Positions 1-14,000 of a DNA stretch of 64,000 nt are shown piece after piece; the stretch's first letter is position 1, and each line of letters opens with the position of its first letter. The notes under the pieces were generated by a model. That model saw nothing but the letters and a program-made list of their open reading frames with translations. It did no database searches and had not been told where the DNA came from. The stretch is from NCBI RefSeq assembly GCF_028583425.1, contig NC_072794.1, positions 26,843,232 to 26,907,231 on the forward strand. The letters run 5' to 3'. The stretch comes from Eublepharis macularius (lineage: Eukaryota > Chordata > Lepidosauria > Squamata > Eublepharidae). The translations under genes were made by a program, and so were the position numbers.

Positions 1-1205
1 AGGCTGCAGATTGTTTGGAACACTCCACCTCATATCAGAATTGGAATCTGGCCCCCAGTGTGTGGAACCGAAGCTCTGCACAATGGTGCCGGGGACAGAT
101 GGGAACTGTTGAGGAGGGTCGGGAAAGGGAGAGAAAGCATGGATAGTTTGTAAGGGAATGGAGATAAGGGAACGAGGGGGTGAAGAAATTGGGGCCCATC
201 AGGAAGTGAAAGCCCCCCCCCCAGCATGTCTTGCAGGTCCCCACTTGTTCATAGCTAAGTTTGATTCAGGAATGAACGCAGGCTGACACGTTTCATAGAT
301 AGCAAAATATATTTCATTTCGGTAGTACAGCATAGATCATGTACATCTTTGTCACAGGTCAGAACAGGTCACAACATACAGTCCAATACAGTATGGAATC
401 TATAACAGAACGGCATCCTTCCCTGCAACAGGTGACTTCCACAATCCATCACAACCCCCTTTGTATTACAAAAGGCGCAAGACTCCCAAACCTCGGCGAT
501 CCCATGCCAATGCCAAGCACAGATCGCATTTCTTCTTTGAAATCTGTGCAAATCTTTAATTGTGCATGAGCAAAAAAAAAACCCCAACCCTTAGCCTTCC
601 TGTTCAGTGAATAGGTTCAGCAGCAACCATCAGCTGCTTACTACACTAATGTGTGCCTTGCAACTGAAGGAACTATGCAGACCTTCAAAGATACCTATGT
701 ATCTATATTCAGAGATTATACCTATTACATCCAGCAGCTTACACTCATAAATCCAAACCAGAATGTTGGTGACACTCAGTTATGTTAATGCCCCCTTACT
801 TCTCCCCCTTCAAAAAGCTGAAGTTTCTCCCAAAGAAAACATGGTTTAAATCAAACTCTGTATGACGAGGTGGAGGGGGTTCTCTCTATATAAGCAGCAG
901 AAAGGACCCTACGTATGAAGTTTCATTGGATGGATTCAAAAACTATCTTAGAAAGACGAACGCTGTACCTTCCACAGACAGTTATCTAGTTCAACACCAC
1001 CCCAAAGAGATACAGAAAGCATGATTTCATCATGTTAACACTAACTTAACAATTCTACGAGCTGCACTTACATAGTTGCTAGTGTTCCAAAGGAGAACCC
1101 TCCTACATAATGGGTATTGCTGGTTAAGGTTTCCCTCTGACTATAGAAATCAAAACTACAGGAGAGCAGAATTACAAACAGAGCTAGATATTATTTCAGC
1201 AACTG
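1..1205. other. Unassigned flank or distal SOAT1 3' UTR
   Basis: Single-copy-looking AT-rich sequence with a C run near 214-223 and another near 1239-1248. No coding exon, RNA gene or recognisable repeat is seen. It may still belong to the SOAT1 3' UTR. Confidence 0.4.
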
Positions 1206-4200
1206 TTTATTAAAAATCAGGATATTGTATTTGATTCCCCCCCCCCCTCCAGTGTTCAGCTGCTGTTCACAACATTCAACTCAAGCAACACATTTGCCAG
1301 AAATATTAACCATGTAGGATTGGTTAGTGTCATCTGCATTTGCCAAAGTAAAACAAAACACAGGGATACAAGAGGCCAGGAGGACCACCTTGGGGCTGAG
1401 CAGAACGGCTGCAATCCTCAGACCTACCCAGACAGTGTGCCCAATTAATTTGTTTGCCCACAATTTACACATCGCACAATATTAAAGGCAAAAGTGCTAA
1501 CAGGCAACGGGATTCCTTTTGTTCAATACTGTTCTGATACATCTGTTGTGTGCTCCCTTCCTTGTGGCTATTTTGGAATGTGCAGTAGTTTTGCAAAGAG
1601 TGTTAGGCCCTATGTTTTCCTCCCAATGCTTTAATTTAATTAACAAAAACACTTTCAAGCGCATGAAATCAACAAGAAAAAAGCAAAATACACCATCACA
1701 AAATATAACCACGGTGCAAGACTGGAGGCTAGGAGGACTAAATCCATGTGGTATGAGCAGTGGAGTCTGGAACAATGCTTTGCTACTTAAGATGTTAATA
1801 GTCTGTTGTAAGCCAGGAATAGGTTACCCTTAAACCAGGGATCTGCAACCTGTGACTCCAGAGCTAAATGAGCTTCAGCGTAGAAATAAAGAAATCTTTT
1901 AAGGTACATTGGAGGGGTGGATTGGATGCTAGAATAACCATTATATGAAGGGAATGGCAGGCAAAGACTTTTAATGGGGCGTCTCAGAGATGCTTCACAG
2001 AAAGGAAAATGAGAGAAGTGAATAGCTGCCAGTAATTCAAGGGTGAACCATGCACAGAACTTATGCCAGTGCACTAAAGCAATGGTGCAGGGTGCGCCTA
2101 TGCATATTTATTGCTTATTGTGAGACCTTGTGTGTGTGTGTCTCATTTTCTTGCAACCACGAGCGTTTGGGTTGCACAGTTTATGGGTTATTAATCGACA
2201 TGCTGATTATCAGTAATGTTAAATTGTATATTTTCAGTTAACATAAAAGGCTCACTTATACAAGCTCTTTGCTGATCTCCTGCTTTGAATTTTGACGTAG
2301 TTTGGCTCCTTAATTGTGCAAGGCTGCAGACCCTAGCTTTAAACATTTTACTTTAAACACTTAAAATATTTACTAGTGCAATGAAAGGTACTTTTCCATA
2401 GGTTTACAACCTGCTACCGTAATGATATAGATGACTGGGGAAGGCAATGGCAAACCACCCCGTAACAAAAGTCTGCCAGGAAGACGTTGTGATGCAGCGT
2501 CCCCCACATGAGTCAGTAATGACTCAGTGCTTGCACCTTTACGTACTTTACCATAACAATGAAAAGAGTGCAGCTGTCTCCTAAATCTTTCTCAGGACAC
2601 TACTGACCCCTGGCTTAGGAGGATGCAACTCTGCTTAGAATTGCACTGTAAAACTACAGATTGATTGGGGACAATACTCTACTGAGAGTGGCTGGCCACA
2701 GAATAGTAGTCATTTTGTAGGGCAGATCAGCTCGACGGACCACCAATAAAGGGAATATTGCTTCTTTTCTTTTTCTTTTGCAGTGGCACAGACACTTACC
2801 CCCAGAGCAGTTCTAAGGACACCATTTTTGTCTATTATTTTTGGTCTGAAACTTCCAAGTCCATCCCACTGAGTCAAATGGCATTTCAAGAAAAACACTG
2901 GAATCGCTTCAACTTGGCACATGTTATTACTTTTTCCAACATTACATCATCACCCCTCCACCTTCAGGTGCTAAACATCAGTGAGGAACAGCAAAACTGG
3001 AACATGCAACAACATAGTTATACATTTCACTGTATAAACAACCTTCAGTACCAAGGGTGTACTGACAGAATAGGACAAGGGTGGGCCCAGTGGAAGTCCC
3101 ATGGGTCAGCTCCGGCCTGCAAAAGCAGATGAATTTGGTTGTTGGTGACTCTACCTCACTCCGATCAAGGTGATCTAAACCTTCTACCAGTCATTCCACT
3201 CCTAAATTTCAGCAGCTGTAGATACTCACAATTCAGGGAGACTTTTTTTGTTACATTCTAAGAGCAGACATGCTGGCTCAGACAGTGTTCCAGCTGGTCT
3301 AGCATCCTGCATCACACAATTGCCCTGAAGGGCCAACAAATAGGCCACAGAGGCCACTGATGTTGCCTCCTAGCACTGGTACAGAGAGATTTACCACTGC
3401 TGAATATGGGTGGGGGGGTCCTATCCTCCACTTTAAAAAGCCAGTGAAGAAAAAGAAGATCACTTGTGAAAGTATGAACACATGAGATCCATTATGTGGA
3501 ATAGCCCTTAAAAAAAAGGTCACTTTATTACAGAAACTGACACTTGTACTGCTAAACAGGATTCCTGACCTGTGTCGGGATCACCAAGAATACAGATACC
3601 AGCTGTTCCTAGCAAAGAGAAGACAAGTTACTCGCTTTGCCACAAGCCTGCATTTTACTTTACAATTTAGTTTTGGTACTTAACATAATACTGTGCGTTG
3701 GCTCAGTTAAGAAACCAAACACAAACATGGCAGGGAATAGCCTGTCCCTGCTATTAGTACTGTTAAGAGCCTGAAAATCCAAAATGAACTTCCTCAAGGG
3801 TACATTCAAAACATTAAAGTTGGGATTTTTTTTCAATTCAAAAGGAGGAAAAAATTAAGCATAAGAACATAAAGGCAAATGGTTTGGCATATCTTTTCAT
3901 ATAATACATCGATCACAAAGCAGTAGTTTTTTTTAAAAAAAAGCAGCAACCTGCATTAGAAGCCGAGTTGTTCCACCTCTCCTACAGTGTGTATGAATTT
4001 CTACGATGACGGGCAGCAGACAGAAAACAAAGACTTGTGGCCGGAATCATCTCAGTCATATGCTTATATTATGGCTATTTCCATGGGAAAGGAAGTAAAG
4101 GTGCTCCTTCATCTGATGTTGACAAAAAAAATTACACACCAGCTCACAAGGGCAAGGATGTTCCACTCCAACTCTCCTGCATTCTCTCTTGAGCTACGGT

Positions 4201-4985
4201 GCGGAGGCAGCAAAAAAGAGCAATCTCTCCTGCGGCTGCTTCTCTGCCCTGTACTTCAACGAAAATAAATGCTATCCATGTTTCGCTTTTGAGCCCTCTG
4301 AGAGTATGAACATAATGCTTTGAGAGGGCTCAGAAACGAGGCATGGGTAACACTCATCAGTAGTGAGGTACAGAGAAGATAAGATGCAGCGGGACGGACT
4401 CTTCTTTATTCCTTAATGTTTTCACACCACACACAGCACCAACGAAAACAAACTTGCATCCATGCCAAGGGCTTGAGAGTGGGCACAAAAGAGAAGCTGG
4501 CCGGCAAGCCAACGTTCGTGACCCTCTGGGCTACATCAATCAATCAATCATCAATAAGGAACCAACGAGTACAAGAACGCAAACAAATACTGTGCGTGAG
4601 AGATCATTCAGAAGGAATGTTACATTCAGATGAGGCAAAACTGACCCCGATCGCATAATACTGCCCCCTTCAGGACGGAAAAAAACAAACAGTAGCAACA
4701 TATACAAACCACGGTTTGGAATTAAGTACATTGGTCACTGGAAAATCCTTCGCCAACCTTCCAGCGCGTTTCGTGACCAGCATGGGAGTGGCTCAGGTTG
4801 GAGCTGCTTACAGAATGAGAACCGTTTGCCAAGCCTTCTGAAGTCTTAGCTGCCTTGAGAGATGGTTTTTAAAAATTGTTTGCCATAACTAAAGACTAAT
4901 TTGTTCCCCCCTTTTAAATGGCTCAAGACATTTAGATCACTGGTCCAAGGTGTGTCACCGTCTTCCCGCCTCAGCCTGGAGGACT
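1206..4985 (-). other. SOAT1: SOAT1 3' UTR, end uncertain
   Basis: The sequence after the stop codon has no other gene. AATAAA signals on the minus strand are at 4405-4410, 3524-3529 and 1206-1211, giving UTR lengths of roughly 0.6, 1.5 and 3.8 kb. Mammalian SOAT1 has a multi-kilobase 3' UTR, so the distal signal or one outside 1206 is plausible. Apart from one repeat tail near 2431-2550, no interspersed element is evident, in contrast to the introns. The limits are inferred. Confidence 0.5.
2431..2550 (+). repeat. Interspersed repeat tail (LINE/SINE 3' end type)
   Basis: It contains the phrases GGCAATGGCAAACCACCCCG, AGTCTGCCAGGAAGACG and GACTCAGTGCTTGCACC, which I recognise as a common squamate repeat 3' end ending near CTTTACGTACTTTA. 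The family name is not certain. It lies within the SOAT1 3' UTR in antisense. Confidence 0.5.
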
Positions 4986-5042
4986 TTATATCTTTTTGAG
5001 GCAAGTCCAGGAACGTGGCTTCAGATAGTCCAGGAAAGTGGG
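4986..5042 (-). CDS. SOAT1: SOAT1 exon 16, coding part of last exon
   Basis: 57 bases after acceptor TCTTGCAG encode [18 protein letters not shown] and a TAA at 4986-4988. Human ends PTFLDYVRPRSWTCRYVF, so the block is kept to the Cys (543 here) and the last four residues differ. It was located by homology because the open frame is short. Confidence 0.95.
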   Translation of the reverse strand, partial: PTFLDYLKPRSWTCLKKI

Positions 5043-8000
5043 CTGCAAGACCAAGGAGAAAAAGTGGTGTGAGAAATCAAGGGAACAACTGGCTTGTCTT
5101 ACTACATTTACTGCACCCCACTGGCACACACAGTTGAGCAGAAGGTATTCTTCTTATCTGGTAGATGGATGAACTGCTACAAGCCTATGAAGCCAAAGAC
5201 TTGGAGGAAAAGACTGGGACTAGAGACCAGAAGTATGTGTGGGAGAAGAAAGCACTCTCCCCCATGCAATACCAAGCTGGCCTCCTTTCAGGCTCACCAT
5301 GACGAGACTCTAGCCTGCCATATGAAGGGCCGGGAAGATTCCTGGAGATTTGGGAGTAGAGCTTGGGGTATAATGCCATTTAGTCCACCCTCCAGAGTTG
5401 CCATTTTCTCCAGGCAAACTGATCTGTCATGAGGCGATCGATTGTAATTCTGGGAGATCTCCAGACTGCACCTGCAGGTTGCACAACCCTAACCCCACTT
5501 GCTGGACTTTTTGGAACCCACTTGCAAAATAATTCCATGCTACTCCCCGACCCCGATCCCTAGTATAAAACACAGGAATCACACATCAGTTAACACTAAT
5601 CAAAGTTTGTGTGTTTCATGTTTGTAAATATATATAGGATAAATTATTATTATTACTATTAATAGTCTGCCTTTCTCATTGAGGCCCAAGGTGGATTACA
5701 CAATGCAAGTCTATAAGAATAGAGTTGCTGTAGCATAGTGGTGAAATGGCTGGGTTGCACATCTGCACTCTGCAAGTTTGAATCCCACTACTGACATGAA
5801 CTCTGCAGGTGGCCTTGGGTAAACCACTCTCCTCAGTCCCAGCTCCACAGCTGTATCGTAAGAGATAATAACAACACTGGCTTTGTTCACCACTCTGAGT
5901 GTGTCCAGAAGGGTGGAATACAAGCACACTGTTATGATGACAATTCTTTGAACTTGTTAGAGGTTTTTTTCAGGGACAAAAAAATTTGATTGAAAATGTA
6001 TTTATGGCTGTTAAAACTGTCTTTGGTCAGCACTGAAAATCATCTACAGTACCAACCACAAAAGACTCTATAAATTGCACAAACGCATAAAGGAACAGAT
6101 ACCATTATAGGAATGGAAATTCATCTTCTAGTTTACAAAAATGTTCATTGCCCATTTATTGTAATGATATAACTGAAATATTCTGTATTTTTTACCTAAA
6201 GGGGGAGGGGGGGAGAAAATCAAAAATCCACTTGAAATGTTCTAGTCTAAGCTAGAACACCAAGATTCAAATGCCAAAATCAAGATTTCAGTATTTTAAA
6301 ATCCAAACGAGTTTTTCGAATATTTGTATTTAGATGTTAGGTTTGAAATTTACTGTTCTACACGGCAGTTCAGCTCTGTTACCTTATGACCAGTGACAGG
6401 AGGGTCACTTACATTTTTCAAGGGGCAATACCGATGGGCATACCATTCTTGACTATAAAAACAAAGCATCATTCCTTGGCCCAGGAAAAGAGAAGTCCAC
6501 ATAATCACATTCCAAATGGATCCCTTTCGTTGGTCATTGATTATGAAGTTGAAAAGCACTGCACAAGGGAAACAAAAAAGTATTCAAAAAGGCATATTCA
6601 GGACACTAATGGCACGTCATCCAAACATTCATTCTTTCCCACAGCTAACTAGCAAAGTGTTTATCAGTCCAACCATAGAAGTGAATGGTGCCCATGAGCT
6701 CTGCTGAATACATGTCCATGTGAATGTCTGTCTCCTAGATGAAAAAAGTAAACTGCAACAGAAATCCAGTATGACTGCCACACAAATTGGATTATATATA
6801 TTTATTGTAGACTACAGCCCATAGCTTTTCAAAAGCTAAGATGAACATTATATAAAAAACAACGTTCATTTTCCTCCTCCTTCCTGCCCACTTTTCACTC
6901 TCTCATACTTTCTTTTACTTTCACATTCCTCCTTTCCCTATTATCTTCATCACTGTGCCTCTTCTAATGCTCCCAAGGAAAGTTGTAAGGAAATAATATG
7001 TACTATTTATACTTATATTTTAAGTTGCTATAAGGTCCTCTGGAAGTCAATCTTGGATTGACCATGAGAGGAGAAGAGGAATGTAACAAACAAGCAAATG
7101 GTAATAACTTACTTCCGAAGAACATAAAGAGGCAGAACATGACAGGATAGAAGAAACCAAAACAGACAGTCAGGACGTATTCATGTACAGCAGCAGAAAC
7201 GGCAAAGACGGACAGCATAGCAGTTGATTTGAACTTTTTCCCAAAGAACTGGAGGGGTGGATAAAAAAGTAGTGAGAAGATAAATCCATCATAGAGGCAA
7301 TTAAAAAAATGTTCTGTGCATTAAGTGGTAACTACCATTCAGGGCCTGCTAATACGATTATAGACCATCTCACATGCTATCATTTTATACGATTATAGAC
7401 CATCTCACATGCTATCATTTTGGAAAGGCTCTCAATGCAATTCTTAAATGAAATAATTCCATTTTTTTAGACATTAGTTCATTAACAAAGAGAATGAATG
7501 GATATGTATACACTTGTTACTACAGTTATTGCATCATTTCAAAAACAGACTCTTCGATGTAGCAATGCATAACACTTAAGCCACGTGAAAAGCAACCACC
7601 TTCATCACAAACATGACACTGCAAACCTATGCTGAGTTACTCTAGTCTAAAACCATGGACTGCACCGTTAATCTAGCCCAATCCCAAAATATAAACTTGC
7701 AACACTAGTATGACCTCAAAACACAGATGTGATGGAATCTAAGAAATGCTAGAAAGGAATGACAAGGTCATCATTCTCTATCCTGGATGTAACATAACAA
7801 CAACAACATTTAATTTATATGCTACCCTTCAGGACCCACTCAGAGTGGTTTACAAAGTGTGTTATTATCATCCCCACAACAATCACCCTGTGAGATGGGT
7901 GGGGCTGAGACGGCTCCGAGAAGCTGTGACTGACCCTACGTCACCCAGCTGGCTTCAAGGGGAGGAGTGGGGAATCAATCCCAGTTCTCCAGATTAGAGT

Positions 8001-11000
8001 CCTGCCGCTCTTAACCACTAACTGGTGAAAGTTAACACAGGGTCTTCTTTCCATTCAGCTCAAAGACTGCACCTAACAAGACACTCAGACAGAGGCTTGC
8101 TCTTTTCCCATAATAACAATAACTTGCTAGACCAGTTTAAAAAAAGGTGCTCTCATTACTCTGCTGAGGCATCTTAGAGAATCATTGCTTGTGGCATTCG
8201 TTTTCATATGCATACATTGGTCCAGATGGACTGTGGCTCAACAGTAGAGCATTTGCATTGCATACAGAAGTTCACAGGTTTAATCCCTAGCTTTGCAAGT
8301 TAAAAACAGGTATTAGGTGACGTTAAAGACCTCTGCCTTAAGAGCCACTGTTGCCCATCAAGGCAGACAGTTCTGATCTTGATACAACAAAGGTCTGATT
8401 TATTATGGGACTGTGTCACGTGTTCACAGAAACTAGCTAACTCAACTGTCATACAAAATCTCCCTTTTTCACATCTCTAAATATACATTCTCCATTAAAC
8501 TCAAAAGGATTTACGAAGTCTTCGAACAGACAGCTGCTCACCCCAAGGAAGTCTCTGTATGCATAGTAATACAGCCAGTCATGTACTACTATGTTCCAGG
8601 TTCGGTAATAGTTTGCATACGATGTAGAATTCCACCAATCCTGAGAGAGGGCAGAGGGAGAAACAAAAGAGTATAGTCAATATTCAAAACAAGGGATTAT
8701 TATGCTAAGACCCCTCCTGTGACTTAAAATACTTCTGTGGCAACTGGCAAAACTATATGTAAGACTGTCAACTGCAGGGCTTTTTTCCTGGGAAAAGAGG
8801 TGGTGGAACTCTCTATGAGTCCATGAATGTGCGCGCCGCCCAAACACACACAATGATGTCACTTCCAGGAAGTGACATCACTCCCTGGAAGTGACCCCCT
8901 CCCCCCGGCAATGCCGGCTCTTCCTCTTCAGTGCCACATTTTTTTCACTGCTGTTTTCAGCCTTGAAGGATAATTTGTGAATGGAGTGGAGAGTGCCGTC
9001 AAGTCACAGCCAACTTATGGCAACCCCTGGCAGCAAGAGACTAACAGAGGTGGTTTGCCATTGCCTGCCTTTGCAAGCCTGGTCTTCATTTGAGGTCTCC
9101 TGTCCAATTACTAACCAAGGCTGACCCTGCTTAGCTTCTGAGTTCTTGAATTTGCTATCATTCAAAGAAGGGGAAAGGAGGAAAGGTGTTGTTGTTTTAA
9201 GATTGGTTAAAGAAAAAGAAAAAGAGAGCAAAAGAAAGCCCAAATATTTCAAAATTAGCAGAGCAAAACAAAAGGAAAGAAAAAACCAAAGGAGACTGCA
9301 AACTCAAGCTCCCACAGACAATAGTCAGGAGCACCTGTGCTCAGAATCTAGCAGAATGCAAAATTCTCATAGCAACCCACACACACCCCCAGCCCAAGAG
9401 AAAAAACAGAGACCAGATACAAAATAGATATTAAAACACTTTGAAAAGTCTCAGAAATTGTTTCCAAGACAAAGCTCTAGTGCAGAACTAATAACAGGGT
9501 CAGCAACTGATAGACCAAAGGCCCTCTCAAAAAAAGACCGTCTTCAGAATGGGTTACTAACTACAAGATAAAGGTTGGAGTTCTTCTGCAATTACAACTG
9601 CCGTCCAGACTACAGAGATCAGTTCCTAGATGTTTTTCTAAGACTCATTTCTCAGATTCTAATGTGTATAATAGCTTTGTGGGGTGGACTCTATGGTATA
9701 CCATGGAGTCTTCCTTTCAAAACTGCCTTTTTCTCCAAGGGAACTGATCTTTGGTAGTCTGGATACCAGTTATAATTCTGAGAGAACTCCAGGCCCAACC
9801 TTGATATTGATAACCCTACTGGGGTTGCCAACCTTCAGGTGGGGCCAGGAGATTTCCTGGAATTACAACTGAAACTCCAGATGACAGATATCAGCTCCCG
9901 TGGAAAAAATAGCTGCTTTGGATGGTGGACTGTATGGCATTTTATCCTACTGAGTTCCCGCCCCTCCAAACCCTGCCCTCCCAAGCTTCACCCTCCCAAA
10001 TCTCCAGGAATTTCCCTTCCCAGAGTTGGCAATCCTACCTTACACGAAATTGTTTCTAAGAGGCTCACAGATTGTAAATCACAATGCTCAACATGTTCAC
10101 ATTGCTTCAAAACATCACGGATTAGCAGGGAAAGGATGAGATGAATGAGAATGAATACCATCTAGAGTTACTATGTTTTCATGCAAATTCTAGAAAATGG
10201 AAAACCATGAGAGGCAGAGCCTCTATTCCTTATTTTACCCTGATTTAAAACTAAAATGATCTCAAACAGTTAAGGTGCAAGTTGGTTCTTATATAGCAAT
10301 TTCATGCGCTAGAACCAGGTTGTTGCTGCTGCAGGTCTCCCTGACTTTGGCTGTCTTCTGACAAAGCATATGTTATTCTTTCAGCAAAAATATTTCTCTT
10401 CTCTGAAGTTCCTCTGCTCTTTCAGGTGGCTTGGTTTTTTTAAATTTCAAAACTCCCTCTCGCCCCAAGCCAGCCAATAGGACTTCTCCAGGCTAGCTAA
10501 AGCTAGCCTGCCCGATGTTCCTCTGCTGTAGAAAGGGTGGTCTTTAAAGACGTTAAGAGCGGAATCACCTTTGGCTTCCCCAGGAAATCTCTTGCTGCTT
10601 CCCTGCCCTGCCACAGGCCGAGTTATCGCGGGAGGAAGCAGCTACTCCTGGGCAAGTTGCTGCACAGGGCCTACTGCTGTTTCTTGCACCAGGAGGCAAA
10701 AAGAGCCTGCTTCCTTGCGCTGCGCAGCTCAGAATGAGGTGGGTGGGGTTACCAGACATGTGTGGTTACCAGACATCCCAAGAGATCACATGATCTATTT
10801 GAAGAACTCCCGGAACAATGTTCCGGAGAGTTCCTGCTCAAAAAAAGGCCTGATGGTATGTTACATTTTGTAGATTTTAAACTAGGCAGAAACTCCTCAT
10901 TTCCTTTATGCAACAGTACTTCTTAGATAAAATGACTCTTGTCCTAAGAATTTGTGCCTAGGTCTGCAAAGATCAAATTCTTTAGGAATGTCACTCAAAC

Positions 11001-14000
11001 ACAACAGTTCCCACCATGGGCAGTAAATCCATGTTGGCAGAACATCTCCAAAATGCACCCATAAAATTAAAATCTATATCACTGTCTTTTGAATGGCAGA
11101 AATTTCCATGCCTGTCCTATGGGCTAAACAAGTTGGCTGACCCAGATTAGAGCAGAAACTGTAGGTTCAGCATTAGCCTCTGTATGAGTACAGATGTGAA
11201 GGGCCAGAAAACACACAAATGGCTCAGGAAAGAAACTGGGCCCCCCACCTCACCCTGTACTGCTCTCCGCTTTTAAAAAATCCTTTTTTCTAAACCCTTC
11301 TAACGAAAAACACTCCAATGAAATATTTTCTCTTTTGAAATGACTGAAATGCTTTTCAAGGCATAACTATACTTGCTCAGAACACGCAGTATAGAGATTT
11401 TCATGCAACGTAGTAATTATTCCTGGGTATACGGTAGATGTACACAACTTTGCAAGGATGTGTTTATCATTTAAAGTATTTTTTTACCACAGTTAATATG
11501 CTATAATGTGTATGGGAATAATACACCACTAAGGAGTTCAGTATTTTCAATGTTAAAAAGTTTAATTCTATACCCAAATATACTGCTAGTCCTATCAGGG
11601 CCATGTGAGACTTTCTATCCAAATAAGATGCTTCTTTTGTTCACTGTAAAGTTGAGCGTTCTTTTTTCAACATTTTTTTCCTGCCTCTCAGATGCCAAAA
11701 ACTAAGATACATGTGCTATGGTAGCATACAGCGCAGTAGTCTTGAGCTCTTGCTCTCTCCCTCTGATAGTTTTACTTATTTAAAAAAAAAAAACTTAAAG
11801 GTATTTATACTTTTAAATCTAACGTATATGCCAAATAGTACGATTTGTGTCAAGTTATAAACTGGGCATTTAGTGTAGAAGGAAGCTATCCTGCTGTTCC
11901 CTTGCCAGTTTTGGTCTGCTCCACTGTCTAATGAGATCTGTTGTGACGACCAAGACTGATATGTATTGATTTTATTGTTTTATTATTTTAACTGTTATTT
12001 ATCGTATATGTATTTTTAAATTGTGGTTTTATGATGTGACCCACCCTGAGCCCACTTGTGGGAAATAAATCCAACAAACAAACAAACAAAATATATTGTT
12101 AAACCAGTAAAATAAGTTTAGATTTGATAAGGAAGCATTACATATATTTCAATCTTCCTCTAAATTTCTGGACTTTTTAAAAAAAATTCACAATAGCTTC
12201 AAATTTGCCAGAAATTTTCCATTTTTATATATGATCACCAGAGACGTGGAAATTCAGTAATTAAATGATGCAAAGCAGTTTGGGCAATTGTATACCTTTT
12301 CCCCCATGTAACAATGCCTGAGGCTTTACTTAAAATAATAAAATTATTATTTTAAAAAAGAGTCACAGAAATACCCCGAAATACTACCAAAAAAACAAAA
12401 CAAAACCCCAGCCAAGGGTTTGCAACCAAGTGAAATGATTACGTAACTCTCAAGTAACATGCAGGGGATAAAAAAAGTACAGGCCTCCAATTCACTGATG
12501 GCCTGACAGTTTTTTTTTTTAAGTCTTTGCAAGTTGCCTAAAGGTATTAAAAGACATTGGTGGGTCTCTCTGTAAAGGAAGTTCTATAACAGGCAGCAAT
12601 AGCTCTTTTGGTCACAGAAACTTTTTTGGTATTACTTCTCCCCCGCTCCTTATCCTATAAAACTGTAACAAAAATTTGGACTATTAGCCTTATACACGGA
12701 TTACCTTATAGAACATTCGGTCACCAAAGCGCAGCATCTCAGCAAATGCATTAAGCCAGCAGTGGAGGAATGAGAAGAAGATCAGGAAAAATATCAGTAC
12801 ACCTGGGGAAGAAGAAAGCACGTGGAAATACTGAGGATAACTTGATACACGGACTGGAAGGGAACGCGCCTGCTTTGACCTTAAAAAAGTGATGCCGCAG
12901 GACTGCATTTTCCTCAAGACCAGAACGTCTTCTGGGAAGTATGTCATGAGAGTACTGTGAACAAGACAGCAAACTCCGAGAACCCTGCATCATTCATCTG
13001 TTGCACCAATACAGATAAAAGCACATGACAATAATCAATACTAAGCAATACTATGCCAAGCACTTGTATTCTAGATGAACTTTCAAACTTTGCATGAACC
13101 GTTTGTGTGTGTTTTTTCTGTGTGTTAGGTAATTCTAACAGGTGTGCTTTAATCTTTTGACAGTCAATTAAAATAGTGGAGTCTATCTAGATTAATGTTC
13201 CTCTATCAGAGATTCAACCAATAGTGATCTCTTAACTCTTTCTGACATTTCTCAGAAATTTATAGTTTTGTTTTGCAAGTTTGAGTATAACGTCATTTTT
13301 TACTAATTGGAAGGTTATACAATAGAAACTATGAATATTCAATGAAGCATCAGACCAATTATTATTTGTTTGTGCTATCACGTGAATAGTTCTTAGATAT
13401 TTGCATATGATGACTTATAAAATGCAAATTCAGATAGAATGGCAGAGCTCTGATGGAAGAAATCTCTTGAGAGAATTTAGGTGAGAATTTATCTTTACCT
13501 ATGCATTTCATAGAAACTTTGATCATGTTAAACTTAGAATTTATTAGGAAATGTTAGCAAACCTATTTCTTATTGCCTTTCTGTGTTTTTATAGGATTTG
13601 TATTAATAACAATTTATATTTTAATTACTTGCTCCATTAAAAAACTAGGGTGTATTTTCAATAAAGTGAAATAAACTCTAGACAGGTGTCTGTGTGTCTG
13701 ATAAGGAGTTGCAAAGCAATATCGAACCCTATATAAAATAAATGTACTGATAAACAGGTGGTTCAAAGAACTTAGCTGTTTGACAGGTCTGAAAACTAAT
13801 TGCTGAAAACTTTCCAAGAGAAAGATACATCTTCCTTGTGGCTAGTGGAAGCTTGGTTCAGACACGGGCAAAAGCTCGTTATGCATCCTCTGTGTTTCTT
13901 GCTATCCTCTCAGGTACCAGTATTCAAGAGTTGTACAAATTAAACAGCTGAGATGCAAATCAAGATCCCAGTCCAACCATTACCCACCAAGACATATGCT

